Shown in pieces: positions 1 through 5,338 of a stretch of 5,338 nucleotides of DNA. Source of the DNA: Phycisphaerae bacterium. GTDB taxonomy: Bacteria; Planctomycetota; Phycisphaerae; Sedimentisphaerales; Anaerobacaceae. How positions within the stretch are numbered: position 1 is the stretch's first letter; each line of letters starts with the position of its first letter. Below the pieces are notes generated by a model that ran no database searches, had not been told where the DNA came from, and saw only the letters and a list, made by a program, of their open reading frames with translations. The position numbers were made by a program, and so were the translations under genes. The DNA lies in the NCBI GenBank assembly GCA_030609625.1, contig JAUWBX010000192.1:1-5338 (forward strand), read 5' to 3'.

Positions 1-502
1 GATAACTTCCGCAAAGCTCGTCATCAGGGAAAATAATTTTACTGAGCAGCCATTTATTGGCAAGCTCCGACAGTCGGCCCTTCACAAATACTCGCTGCTG
101 GATGTTCATAGGCATTCGGAGCGCATCGTTTAGCTTCTCACGCGCCTCTATAATCCTGCTGGGCGTTTCGCTCAACAGCGCCGTGGCTTCGACAATCAAC
201 TCTGCAGCCTCCGGATTAGGTTCAACATCCGGCACTGTTGCAATGTCCGGCAAATTCGGTTCAGGCTCCGGCTCCGGCAATGGTTCCGGCTCCGGCCTTA
301 TAACTATCTCCGGCTCTGTCTCGTTCAATTCCGGTACATTGGCATCGGGTGTGATACCGACAGTTTCATCTGTACTTTTATTTTTGCCGAAAGGACCATA
401 AATAAACGTAAGCACCACAACAATAATAAGCAAAACCGGAATGATATATCTCCAGCTTTGGGTTTTTCGCCTGCCTCGCGAGTGTAAAGAATGACGGGCC
501 AT
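1..502 (-). CDS. Membrane-anchored Pro/Glu-rich protein, probable N-terminal part of a LysM/L,D-transpeptidase-type cell-wall protein (partial)
   Basis: The frame is open from an ATG at 502 to the window edge, giving 167 complete codons with the C-terminus missing. A basic N-terminus (residues 1-18, many Arg/Lys) is followed by one hydrophobic segment at about 19-35 (IIPVLLIIVVVLTFIYG), so the protein should be a type II inner-membrane protein with its bulk outside the cytoplasm. Residues 60-98 form an acidic Pro/Glu spacer, with alternating PE at 70-82 (bases 257-295), like the periplasm-spanning stretch of TonB. Residues 99-155 look helical and end in FPDDELCGSY. From memory, planctomycete proteins with this layout continue into a LysM domain and a YkuD L,D-transpeptidase that crosslinks peptidoglycan. 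Neither domain is visible here, so the function is inferred. The start has an AAGGAG site 6 nt upstream, inside the end of the preceding cyclo-ligase gene, whose stop lies one base before this ATG, so translation is probably coupled. No cleavable signal peptide or lipobox is evident. Confidence 0.7.
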   Translation of the reverse strand, partial: MARHSLHSRGRRKTQSWRYIIPVLLIIVVVLTFIYGPFGKNKSTDETVGITPDANVPELNETEPEIVIRPEPEPLPEPEPEPNLPDIATVPDVEPNPEAAELIVEATALLSETPSRIIEAREKLNDALRMPMNIQQRVFVKGRLSELANKWLLSKIIFPDDELCGSY

Positions 503-503
503 T

Positions 504-1124
504 TTATTCTCCTTTCTTGCCTGTGCGACTCTCGTCGCAAGACGAGGCAGCAGGTTCGTTATTAAAATATATTATTTCCTCATCGGTTACCAAAATATCT
601 ACCGGCTCATCATGCTTTGCCACCGGTATCATCTCAACGAGCTGCTCTGCAAAAGCAAAGCCGCATCTGGAGGCCTTAAGTTCGGCGTTAGCGAAAAACC
701 TGTCGTAATAGGAACCGCCCCGCCCAAGCCGATTGCCCTTCCTGTCGAATCCTAACGCCGGCGTAACCACCAAATCAATCTCTTCAAACGGCATCGGCAC
801 GCCCGCTATCGGATTTCGCAGACCGGATACTTCGGTCGAAAAACCCGTTTCCAGTGAGTTTATCTGCACCGCTATCATATACCTTTGCTTCCAGGAAACC
901 TTCGGCACCACTACTACCTTACCAAGCTGCCAGGCGTGCAGTATTGCCTCGGACGTATCCGCCTCGTCCGGAAGAGACAAATACATCATAACCGTCGATG
1001 CACTTTGAAATTGTGGTATCGAAACCAAATTCCGGCATGCCTTCCGGCTTTTTTCACTCCTTTGCTCCGATGATATGGCAAGCAGGCAGTTCTGTAACTT
1101 CCGGCGCAACTGGGCCTTGTTCAT
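504..1124 (-). CDS. 5-formyltetrahydrofolate cyclo-ligase (methenyl-THF synthetase)
   Basis: The 206-residue product belongs to the YgfA/MTHFS family. This enzyme uses ATP to convert 5-formyltetrahydrofolate (folinate) to 5,10-methenyltetrahydrofolate, returning an inhibitory folate to the one-carbon pool in the cytoplasm. The N-terminus has the usual helical LRRKL start (6-10). The substrate-side strand MMYLSLPDEADT is at 46-57 and VVVPKV at 71-76. The family signature runs from DLVVTPALGFDRKGNRLG (117-134) into GRGGSYYDR (134-142), the phosphate-binding loop, where Ser replaces the more usual third Gly. The C-terminal GFAFAEQ (155-161) and HDEPVD (171-176) motifs are also present. Length is typical, but residues 187-206 form a polar tail beyond the conserved core. 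The ATG has AGAAGGA 7 nt upstream. The gene sits between rarA and a probable envelope gene on the same strand; the last 20 bases also provide the next gene's ribosome site. Confidence 0.93.
   Translation of the reverse strand: MNKAQLRRKLQNCLLAISSEQRSEKSRKACRNLVSIPQFQSASTVMMYLSLPDEADTSEAILHAWQLGKVVVVPKVSWKQRYMIAVQINSLETGFSTEVSGLRNPIAGVPMPFEEIDLVVTPALGFDRKGNRLGRGGSYYDRFFANAELKASRCGFAFAEQLVEMIPVAKHDEPVDILVTDEEIIYFNNEPAASSCDESRTGKKGE
509..515 (-). promoter_or_regulatory. Ribosome binding site inside the upstream gene
   Basis: The minus strand reads AAAGGAG six bases before the ATG at 502. It lies within the last codons (Lys-Lys-Gly-Glu) of the cyclo-ligase gene, whose TAA is at 504-506. This supports both the chosen start and translational coupling of the two genes. 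Confidence 0.75.
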
Positions 1125-1131
1125 TTACCTA

Positions 1132-1138
1132 TCCTTCT
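1132..1138 (-). promoter_or_regulatory. Ribosome binding site of the cyclo-ligase gene
   Basis: The minus strand reads AGAAGGA, with 7 nt (TAGGTAA) before the ATG at 1124. It confirms that start; no other in-frame start with a comparable site is seen. Confidence 0.7.
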
Positions 1139-1145
1139 TCTCAAC

Positions 1146-1175
1146 TTTATTCTTGGCCACCTATGAATATCTCAA
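1146..1175 (-). promoter_or_regulatory. Weak candidate promoter for the cyclo-ligase gene
   Basis: On the minus strand a TTGAGA (1170-1175, 5 of 6 to the sigma-70 -35 consensus) is separated by 18 bp from AATAAA (1146-1151, 4 of 6 to the -10). It would start transcription just before the ribosome site at 1132-1138. The -35 overlaps the edge of the three-copy repeat. Only the pattern supports it; read-through from rarA is the alternative. Confidence 0.25.
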
Positions 1176-1230
1176 AGTGCCTAAAGTTTAGAGTGCCTAA
1201 AGTTATTTGTTTTTTAACTTTAGGCACTTT
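1174..1230. repeat. Three-copy 15-bp unit forming alternative hairpins
   Basis: The unit AAAGTGCCTAAAGTT occurs directly at 1174-1188, again with one change (AGAGTGCCTAAAGTT) at 1190-1204, and inverted at 1216-1230. Copies one and three pair perfectly over 15 bp around a 27-nt loop. Copies two and three pair over 14 bp (1192-1205 with 1215-1228) around a 9-nt T-rich loop, so the two hairpins exclude each other. The inverted copy begins 3 nt after the rarA stop codon. The unit contains AAAGT twice, nine bases apart, suggesting an older 9-bp tandem motif. On the coding (minus) strand no U-run follows the stems, so a standard intrinsic terminator is not supported. It could be an mRNA 3'-end stabiliser, an attenuator between rarA and the cyclo-ligase gene, or a dispersed intergenic REP-like element. 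Confidence 0.85.
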
Positions 1231-1233
1231 AGC

Positions 1234-2592
1234 TCACCTTTTGCTGTCTTGTATCAAGCTTTGCAGCTTTTGTAAATAGCGCTTAATATTTTTTTCGCAA
1301 CCGCTTTCTTTCGGCACATAATATTTTTTCTTCACTGCCGCCGGAAGATAATCCTGGGGCACGAAACCATCCTTAAAGTTATGCGGATACTTGTAATCAG
1401 TTCCGAAACCCAACTTTTTTGCAGCCGCATAGTGACTATCTTTTAAGTGTTTCGGCACTTGTTTCGTCGGCTGCTGTTTTACATCGGCCATCGCCCCCCA
1501 AATAGCAGAAGCCGAAGCATTCGATTTCGGTGCACAGGCAACGTATAACGCCGCCTGCGCCAATGCCAATTGGGCTTCCGGCAAACCCACAAACTCAGAT
1601 ATCTGAACCGCCGCCGCAGCTAAAACCGTCGCCATTGGGTCGGCGTTTCCCACGTCTTCAGCCGCACAAATCGCAATCCGCCGGGCGATAAAACGCGTAT
1701 CTTCCCCGCCCGCTAACATTCTGGCAAGCCAATAGACCGTGGCATCAGGGTCGGAGCCCCGCATGCTTTTCTGCAAGGCGCTTGCCAAATCGTAGTGCGT
1801 ATCGCCCGTGCCGTCGTAGTCAATCGTCTTCTGTTGTATCGACTCCTTCGCAACTTCCAGATTAAATTTTATTTTCGCACCGGGCTTTCGGGCCTCCTGC
1901 GATAACACACCAATCTCAAGGGCTGTCATGGCCTTTCTGGCATCCCCATCGCTCATCACTGCCAGAAATTTCAGTGCCTTCTCATCCGCCTCGATATCAA
2001 ACTTACCAAGCCCTCGCTCGGCATCGTCAATTGCCGTCTTCAGCAATTTCAAAATGTCTTCCTCGCTGAGCGGCTCAAAATGAAATACCGTGCTGCGGGA
2101 AATCAAAGGCGAATTGATTGAAAAAAACGGATTTTCCGTAGTGGCACCTATGAGAATCAAAACCCCCGCCTCGACATCATCCAGCAGGACATCCTGCTGT
2201 GCACGGTTGAAGCGGTGAATTTCATCGATAAAAAGCACCGTCCTCGTCCCGTCAACTGCGAGCCTGTCACGGGCACGTCCTATAATATGCCGAATATCCC
2301 TGACGCTGGCCGCGGGGGCGCTAAGATAGTGAAATTCAGCCTTCGTGTAATTCGCAATCACCGCCGCCAAAGACGTCTTGCCGACCCCCGGCGGACCGTA
2401 AAATATCAGACTGCTGAGCCTGTCAGCCTCGAGCATCCTCGTCAACAGCCCATCGGACCCAAGAAAATGCCTTTGTCCGATAAATTCATCGAGCTTTCTC
2501 GGCCTCATCCGAGCCGCCAGCGGCGCCACCAAGCCTATATTCGCCTCTTCAGAGACGCTGAACAGAGTTTTGTCGCCCTTGTTTGTATCCAT
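1234..2592 (-). CDS. rarA: Replication-associated recombination AAA+ ATPase RarA (MgsA)
   Basis: The 452-residue product (E. coli RarA has 447) is a clamp-loader-like AAA+ ATPase of the RarA/MgsA/WRNIP1 family. These bind SSB and duplex ends and act at stalled replication forks. The family N-terminus PLAARMRPRKLDEFIGQ is at 24-40. Walker A GPPGVGKT is at 66-73, Walker B VLFIDEIH at 119-126, sensor 1 GATTENP at 149-155, a candidate arginine finger in ISRS (164-167) and the sensor 2 region GDARK at 216-220. The MgsA-specific C-terminal part is intact: HYDLASALQKSMRGSDPDA (266-284), AEDVGNADP (311-319) and ACAPKSNA (352-359), ending in a Lys/Tyr-rich tail. All key residues are present. The frame also extends to an ATG at 2640, but the 16 extra residues are not conserved. 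I chose 2592 because family similarity starts soon after it. Neither start has a ribosome site, and a TATAAT lies 7 nt upstream of 2592. The same-strand neighbour follows 109 bp downstream. Confidence 0.95.
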   Translation of the reverse strand: MDTNKGDKTLFSVSEEANIGLVAPLAARMRPRKLDEFIGQRHFLGSDGLLTRMLEADRLSSLIFYGPPGVGKTSLAAVIANYTKAEFHYLSAPAASVRDIRHIIGRARDRLAVDGTRTVLFIDEIHRFNRAQQDVLLDDVEAGVLILIGATTENPFFSINSPLISRSTVFHFEPLSEEDILKLLKTAIDDAERGLGKFDIEADEKALKFLAVMSDGDARKAMTALEIGVLSQEARKPGAKIKFNLEVAKESIQQKTIDYDGTGDTHYDLASALQKSMRGSDPDATVYWLARMLAGGEDTRFIARRIAICAAEDVGNADPMATVLAAAAVQISEFVGLPEAQLALAQAALYVACAPKSNASASAIWGAMADVKQQPTKQVPKHLKDSHYAAAKKLGFGTDYKYPHNFKDGFVPQDYLPAAVKKKYYVPKESGCEKNIKRYLQKLQSLIQDSKR

Positions 2593-2599
2593 TGTGTAT

Positions 2600-2605
2600 A
2601 TTATA
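2600..2605 (-). promoter_or_regulatory. Candidate -10 box of rarA, implying a near-leaderless mRNA
   Basis: The minus strand reads TATAAT, exactly matching the sigma-70 -10 consensus, followed by ATACACA and then the rarA ATG. Transcription from it would begin at or next to the start codon. No Shine-Dalgarno sequence precedes the ATG, which fits a leaderless message. No good -35 is found at 16-18 bp spacing, so the promoter is tentative. Confidence 0.4.
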
Positions 2606-2656
2606 TGAAAGATGCGAAAAACTGCGAGAAATACCTGCATAAATTGCTTAACTGGC

Positions 2657-2673
2657 GAATTTTTCCAAAATTC
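2657..2673. promoter_or_regulatory. Short AT-rich dyad upstream of the protease promoter
   Basis: GAATTTT (2657-2663) and AAAATTC (2667-2673) form a perfect 7-bp inverted repeat around TCC. It ends 2 bp before the -35 of the protease promoter, a place where activators or repressors often bind. AT-rich dyads this short also arise by chance, so operator function is only a suggestion. Confidence 0.25.
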
Positions 2674-2675
2674 TC

Positions 2676-2704
2676 TTGCTTTATTCGGAACATTCGTTTA
2701 CAAT
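2676..2704 (+). promoter_or_regulatory. Sigma-70-type promoter of the secreted protease gene
   Basis: TTGCTT (2676-2681) and TACAAT (2699-2704, 5 of 6 to consensus) are separated by the ideal 17 bp. Transcription would start near 2711, leaving a leader of about 60 nt with the ribosome site at its end. It lies in the 179-bp gap shared with the divergent rarA gene. Confidence 0.5.
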
Positions 2705-2758
2705 ATGGGGTAGAAATTATAGTAAAATTCAATGCTTTTACTTTAAAAACGCTTTTTT

Positions 2759-2765
2759 GGAGGAG
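2759..2765 (+). promoter_or_regulatory. Ribosome binding site deciding the protease start
   Basis: GGAGGAG stands 6 nt before the ATG at 2772. It selects this start over the in-frame TTG at 2676, whose 32 extra residues would precede the signal peptide and whose codon falls on the promoter -35. Confidence 0.85.
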
Positions 2766-2771
2766 CGAGTT

Positions 2772-5282
2772 ATGAAAAAGCTATGTTCAAGCGCGCTAGT
2801 TTTGTTTGTGCTTGGTTCAATCTTCATCCAGGAGAGGGTAGCTGGGAACCAAATTTTTGAAAAGGGTCTGCCCCGAGTAGGCCAGAAGTACGTCCCGGGT
2901 GAGTTCATTGTCAAATTCAAGTCCAGCGTCACGCAACAAACCATATCCGCTTTAAATTCAACTCATGGTGTTTCTACTATCTATACAAGCACATCCACCG
3001 GCTTCAGAAGGTTGAGGATTCCAAGCGGTCAGACGGTTGCTGAAATGGTCGAAATTTATCAGGCAAATGGCAACGTCGAGTATGCTGAGGCAAACTACAT
3101 TGCTTATGTTTTGAAGGCCCCAAACGATGAACTATACCCCTATCAATGGCATCTGTACAATACCAGCTACGGCGGTATTCAGGCCGAATCAGCCTGGGAT
3201 ATCTCTACCGGCTTAGGGGTAGTTGTGGCAATTCTTGACACAGGTATTGCCTACGAAGATTATTGCGAAAAAGGTTCCACAGAGACCGACAGGTGCTATC
3301 AGCAAGCTCCAGATTTAGCCGGCACATATTTTGTGGCTGGTTATGATTTTGTTAACCGTGATGAGCACCCTAATGATGATTCAATTTCCGGGCACGGAAC
3401 TCATATAGCTGGAACCGTCGCCCAAAATACTAAGAACGGCATCGGAACAGCCGGAGTAGCCTTTAATGCCTACCTGATGCCGGTGAAGGTATTGGACAGC
3501 AGCGGGGCCGGAACTTATGCTGATATAGCCGAAGGTATTGTTTGGGCAACTGAGAATGGCGCGCATGTGATTAACCTGGGGCTGGGAGGTAGCGAACCCT
3601 CAAAGACTTTAGAGGACGCAATAGCTTACTCCTATAACCGAGGAGTAACGTTAATAGCCGCCGCCGGTAATGACGGCGCAGGTGGTGTGTGTTACCCTGC
3701 TGCTTACGATGATTACGTTATTGCCGTCGGGGCCACCCGTTACGATGAAACTTTAGCTTATTACTCCAACTACGGACTCAACCTGGATTTAACAGCTCCC
3801 GGCGGTGACCTTAATGTTGACCAAAATGGAGATGACTACGGCGACGGGATTTTGCAACAGACGTACGACAAAGATGGCAGCGAAATGTTCTGGGGTTACT
3901 GCTTTATGGAGGGTACCTCAATGGCTGCTGCGCATGTTTCCGCAGTCGCAGCCTTACTCATAGCCCACGGAAATAGCGTCTCACCTGCTGAAGTCAGAGA
4001 AGCTTTAGAATCCACAGCAGAGGATAAGGGACCAACAGGCTGGGATATAGAATACGGCTGGGGGATAGTAGATGCTTACGCTGCCCTCCAATGGCAAGCC
4101 ACGAAACCGGGACCAGGGCCGGGACCAGGACCGGGACCTCTGCCTCTTGAAGCGGAGTTTACGGCAGAACCAACTATCGGCCCTGAGCAATTGACGGTAC
4201 AATTCACCAACCAATCCACAGGAAATATCACCGGTTGGTTATGGGATTTTGGTGACGAAACAACATCAATCGATCCGAATCCGTCCCATGTATATCAAGA
4301 GGCTTATTCTTACACTGTGAGCTTGACAGTAACAGGCCCAGACGGCTCGGATACCGAAACCAAGAAGAACTTTATCCGACTGTTCATACCTTTGGCTCCT
4401 GATGCGGACTTTACAAGAGAACCAATAAGCATCAATGCACCTATGACCGTGCAATTCACTGATCAATCCACTTGTCCGGCGACTATTATCATACGTACAA
4501 ATGGCGGCCTTTACATTACTTCGATGGAATCCGCACCCTATGGAGGTATTACAACCTGGTCATGGGACTTCGGCGACGGACAAACATCAACCGAGCAGAA
4601 CCCGACCCACACGTACCAAGGTCCCGGTTCTTACACAGTACGCCTGGAAGTAGTGGGCCCAGGCGGTTCAGATACCGAAACAAAGAAGGACTACATCCAC
4701 CTGACGATGCCTTCAGTTCCCGTGGCGAACTTTACGGCAACACCAAGAAGCGGAGATGGCCCTCTGGTTGTCCAATTCACCGACAATTCCGCCGGACATA
4801 TCTCCAGCCGGTTGTGGGACTTCGGCGATGGAACAACGTCAACTGAACAGAATCCAACTCACACGTACATGTACAAGAACATCGTTGATTACACGGTCAG
4901 CTTAACTATAACAGGCATGGGCGGTTCGGGCACTGAAACCAAGACCAACTACATCCACCTGAACACCCCACCCATACACGTGAATATCGGCATGTCGAAA
5001 AGACGAGTTTTTGGGACATGGTACACAGTAACAGCAGGGATTACAGTTACACAGAATAACCTCACCGGACTACCTATCGGCAGAGCAACTGTAGAGGGTA
5101 CCTGGAGTGGAGGTTATGGTGGCACTGTCTCCGGGACAACAAATGCAAATGGCGGAATCAGCTTCGTCGGGACACAGGTGGTAAGAAGTGGCAACTCGGT
5201 CACATTCACAATTAATAAAGTGATAATAGGCAACAAAGAGTATGACTTTGGCGGACAAATAAGCAGTTCAATAGGAATTTAG
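2772..5282 (+). CDS. Secreted subtilisin-like (S8) serine protease with three PKD domains and a C-terminal Ig-like domain
   Basis: The product has 836 residues. A signal peptide spans about 1-25 (MKKL, hydrophobic core, probable cut after VAG). An inhibitor-like propeptide, as in fervidolysin-type subtilases, covers about 40-113 (PGEFIVKFK to VEYAEANYIAYVL). The S8 catalytic domain is about 122-440: Asp156 in AILDTG, His208 in SGHGTHIAGT, oxyanion Asn300 in AAAGND, and Ser383 in GTSMAAAHVSA, where Ala replaces the usual Pro before His. All catalytic residues are present, so it should be active outside the cell on proteins or peptides. An Asp/Asn/Gly-rich loop at 346-359 looks like a calcium site. 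A Gly-Pro linker (446-456) leads to PKD domains at about 461-537, 545-644 and 652-730, each with a WDFGD core, then an all-beta Ig-like domain at 731-836. No LPXTG, PEP-CTERM or membrane anchor is seen, so release from the cell or non-covalent surface binding is likely. Substrate is unknown. It appears to be a single-gene unit divergent from rarA. Confidence 0.95.
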   Translation: MKKLCSSALVLFVLGSIFIQERVAGNQIFEKGLPRVGQKYVPGEFIVKFKSSVTQQTISALNSTHGVSTIYTSTSTGFRRLRIPSGQTVAEMVEIYQANGNVEYAEANYIAYVLKAPNDELYPYQWHLYNTSYGGIQAESAWDISTGLGVVVAILDTGIAYEDYCEKGSTETDRCYQQAPDLAGTYFVAGYDFVNRDEHPNDDSISGHGTHIAGTVAQNTKNGIGTAGVAFNAYLMPVKVLDSSGAGTYADIAEGIVWATENGAHVINLGLGGSEPSKTLEDAIAYSYNRGVTLIAAAGNDGAGGVCYPAAYDDYVIAVGATRYDETLAYYSNYGLNLDLTAPGGDLNVDQNGDDYGDGILQQTYDKDGSEMFWGYCFMEGTSMAAAHVSAVAALLIAHGNSVSPAEVREALESTAEDKGPTGWDIEYGWGIVDAYAALQWQATKPGPGPGPGPGPLPLEAEFTAEPTIGPEQLTVQFTNQSTGNITGWLWDFGDETTSIDPNPSHVYQEAYSYTVSLTVTGPDGSDTETKKNFIRLFIPLAPDADFTREPISINAPMTVQFTDQSTCPATIIIRTNGGLYITSMESAPYGGITTWSWDFGDGQTSTEQNPTHTYQGPGSYTVRLEVVGPGGSDTETKKDYIHLTMPSVPVANFTATPRSGDGPLVVQFTDNSAGHISSRLWDFGDGTTSTEQNPTHTYMYKNIVDYTVSLTITGMGGSGTETKTNYIHLNTPPIHVNIGMSKRRVFGTWYTVTAGITVTQNNLTGLPIGRATVEGTWSGGYGGTVSGTTNANGGISFVGTQVVRSGNSVTFTINKVIIGNKEYDFGGQISSSIGI
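4107..4138 (+). repeat. 12-bp tandem repeat encoding the Gly-Pro linker
   Basis: The unit CCGGGACCAGGG occurs 2.7 times (4107-4118, 4119-4130 with one change, and partial 4131-4138). It encodes alternating Pro-Gly residues 446-456 between the protease domain and the first PKD domain. Such a repeat can change length by slippage in 12-bp steps without breaking the frame, altering linker length. Confidence 0.8.
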
Positions 5283-5319
5283 AAAGATAAAAGACTTTGT
5301 GTAACGAAATCCCTCGATT

Positions 5320-5338
5320 CCGGAGCAGAAAGCTCCGG
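5320..5338 (+). terminator. GC-rich hairpin, possible terminator of the protease gene
   Basis: CCGGAGC (5320-5326) and GCTCCGG (5332-5338) form a perfect 7-bp stem with an AGAAA loop, 37 nt after the stop codon. The stem ends exactly at the window edge, so a following T-run, or further pairing with upstream GATT, cannot be seen. Terminator is the most likely reading by position. Confidence 0.6.

Noticed and set aside
57..401. 114-codon plus-strand open frame with Gly-Ser repeats
   Set aside because: The Gly-Ser pattern is the antisense of the Pro/Glu codons of the minus-strand membrane protein, which has a ribosome site, a membrane segment and a sensible layout.
1174..1230. The hairpin array as a standard intrinsic terminator or a CRISPR
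   Set aside because: No U-run follows the stems on the coding strand and the stem is not GC-rich. Units are 15 bp with very short, unequal spacers and mixed orientation, unlike a CRISPR.
2593..2640. 16-residue N-terminal extension of RarA from the ATG at 2640
   Set aside because: No ribosome site, sequence unlike the family N-terminus, and a TATAAT lies inside this stretch.
2676..2771. N-terminal extension of the protease from a TTG start
   Set aside because: The TTG lies on the promoter -35, has no ribosome site, and would put 32 residues before a normal signal peptide. The ATG at 2772 has GGAGGAG 6 nt upstream.
2215..2775. 186-codon plus-strand open frame
   Set aside because: It is mostly antisense to the conserved Walker-motif half of rarA, has low-complexity Arg-rich translation and no ribosome site, and resembles no family I recognise.
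4472..4846. 124-codon plus-strand open frame inside the protease gene
   Set aside because: It is a frame-shifted reading of the PKD repeats, whose proper frame is clearly coding.
4152..4961. The PKD domains as a recent DNA-level duplication
   Set aside because: The shared protein motifs are encoded with many synonymous differences, so the duplications look old or were acquired separately.

Overview
The window looks like a chromosomal fragment of a planctomycete, probably of the Phycisphaerae/Sedimentisphaerales type. This rests on recalled similarity of gene order and protein style (a RarA ATPase, a folate ligase and a membrane-anchored Pro/Glu-rich cell-wall protein in a row, next to a large secreted subtilase with PKD domains). 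It has not been tested by a search. Base composition is fairly balanced, and no mobile-element gene, CRISPR array, tRNA or rRNA is visible.

Left part, minus strand (2592 down to 1): three genes point the same way. rarA (2592-1234) encodes a replication-associated AAA+ ATPase. It is followed by a 109-bp gap containing three copies of a 15-bp unit that can fold into competing hairpins. Next comes a 5-formyltetrahydrofolate cyclo-ligase gene (1124-504). One base after its stop codon starts a third gene, which runs off the left edge. That gene encodes an inner-membrane-anchored protein with a Pro/Glu spacer, whose visible part resembles planctomycete LysM/L,D-transpeptidase proteins. The last two genes are tightly coupled, and rarA may share their transcript. 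The products serve housekeeping roles: fork maintenance, folate repair and, probably, envelope building.

Centre (2593-2771): a 179-bp divergent intergenic region. It carries a convincing promoter for the rightward gene (TTGCTT, 17 bp, TACAAT), preceded by a short AT-rich dyad. On the other strand, a TATAAT box lies 7 nt before the rarA ATG, which would give an essentially leaderless rarA mRNA.

Right part, plus strand (2772-5282): a single 836-residue secreted serine protease. Its order is signal peptide, inhibitor-like propeptide, S8 catalytic domain with an intact Asp/His/Asn/Ser set, a (Gly-Pro)n linker, three PKD domains and a C-terminal Ig-like all-beta domain. It is probably an extracellular, calcium-stabilised degradative enzyme. 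A GC-rich hairpin at the very end of the window may be its terminator. No clearly new multi-gene system is visible. The most unusual items are the intergenic three-copy repeat, the possible leaderless rarA, and the C-terminal and inserted segments of the protease.
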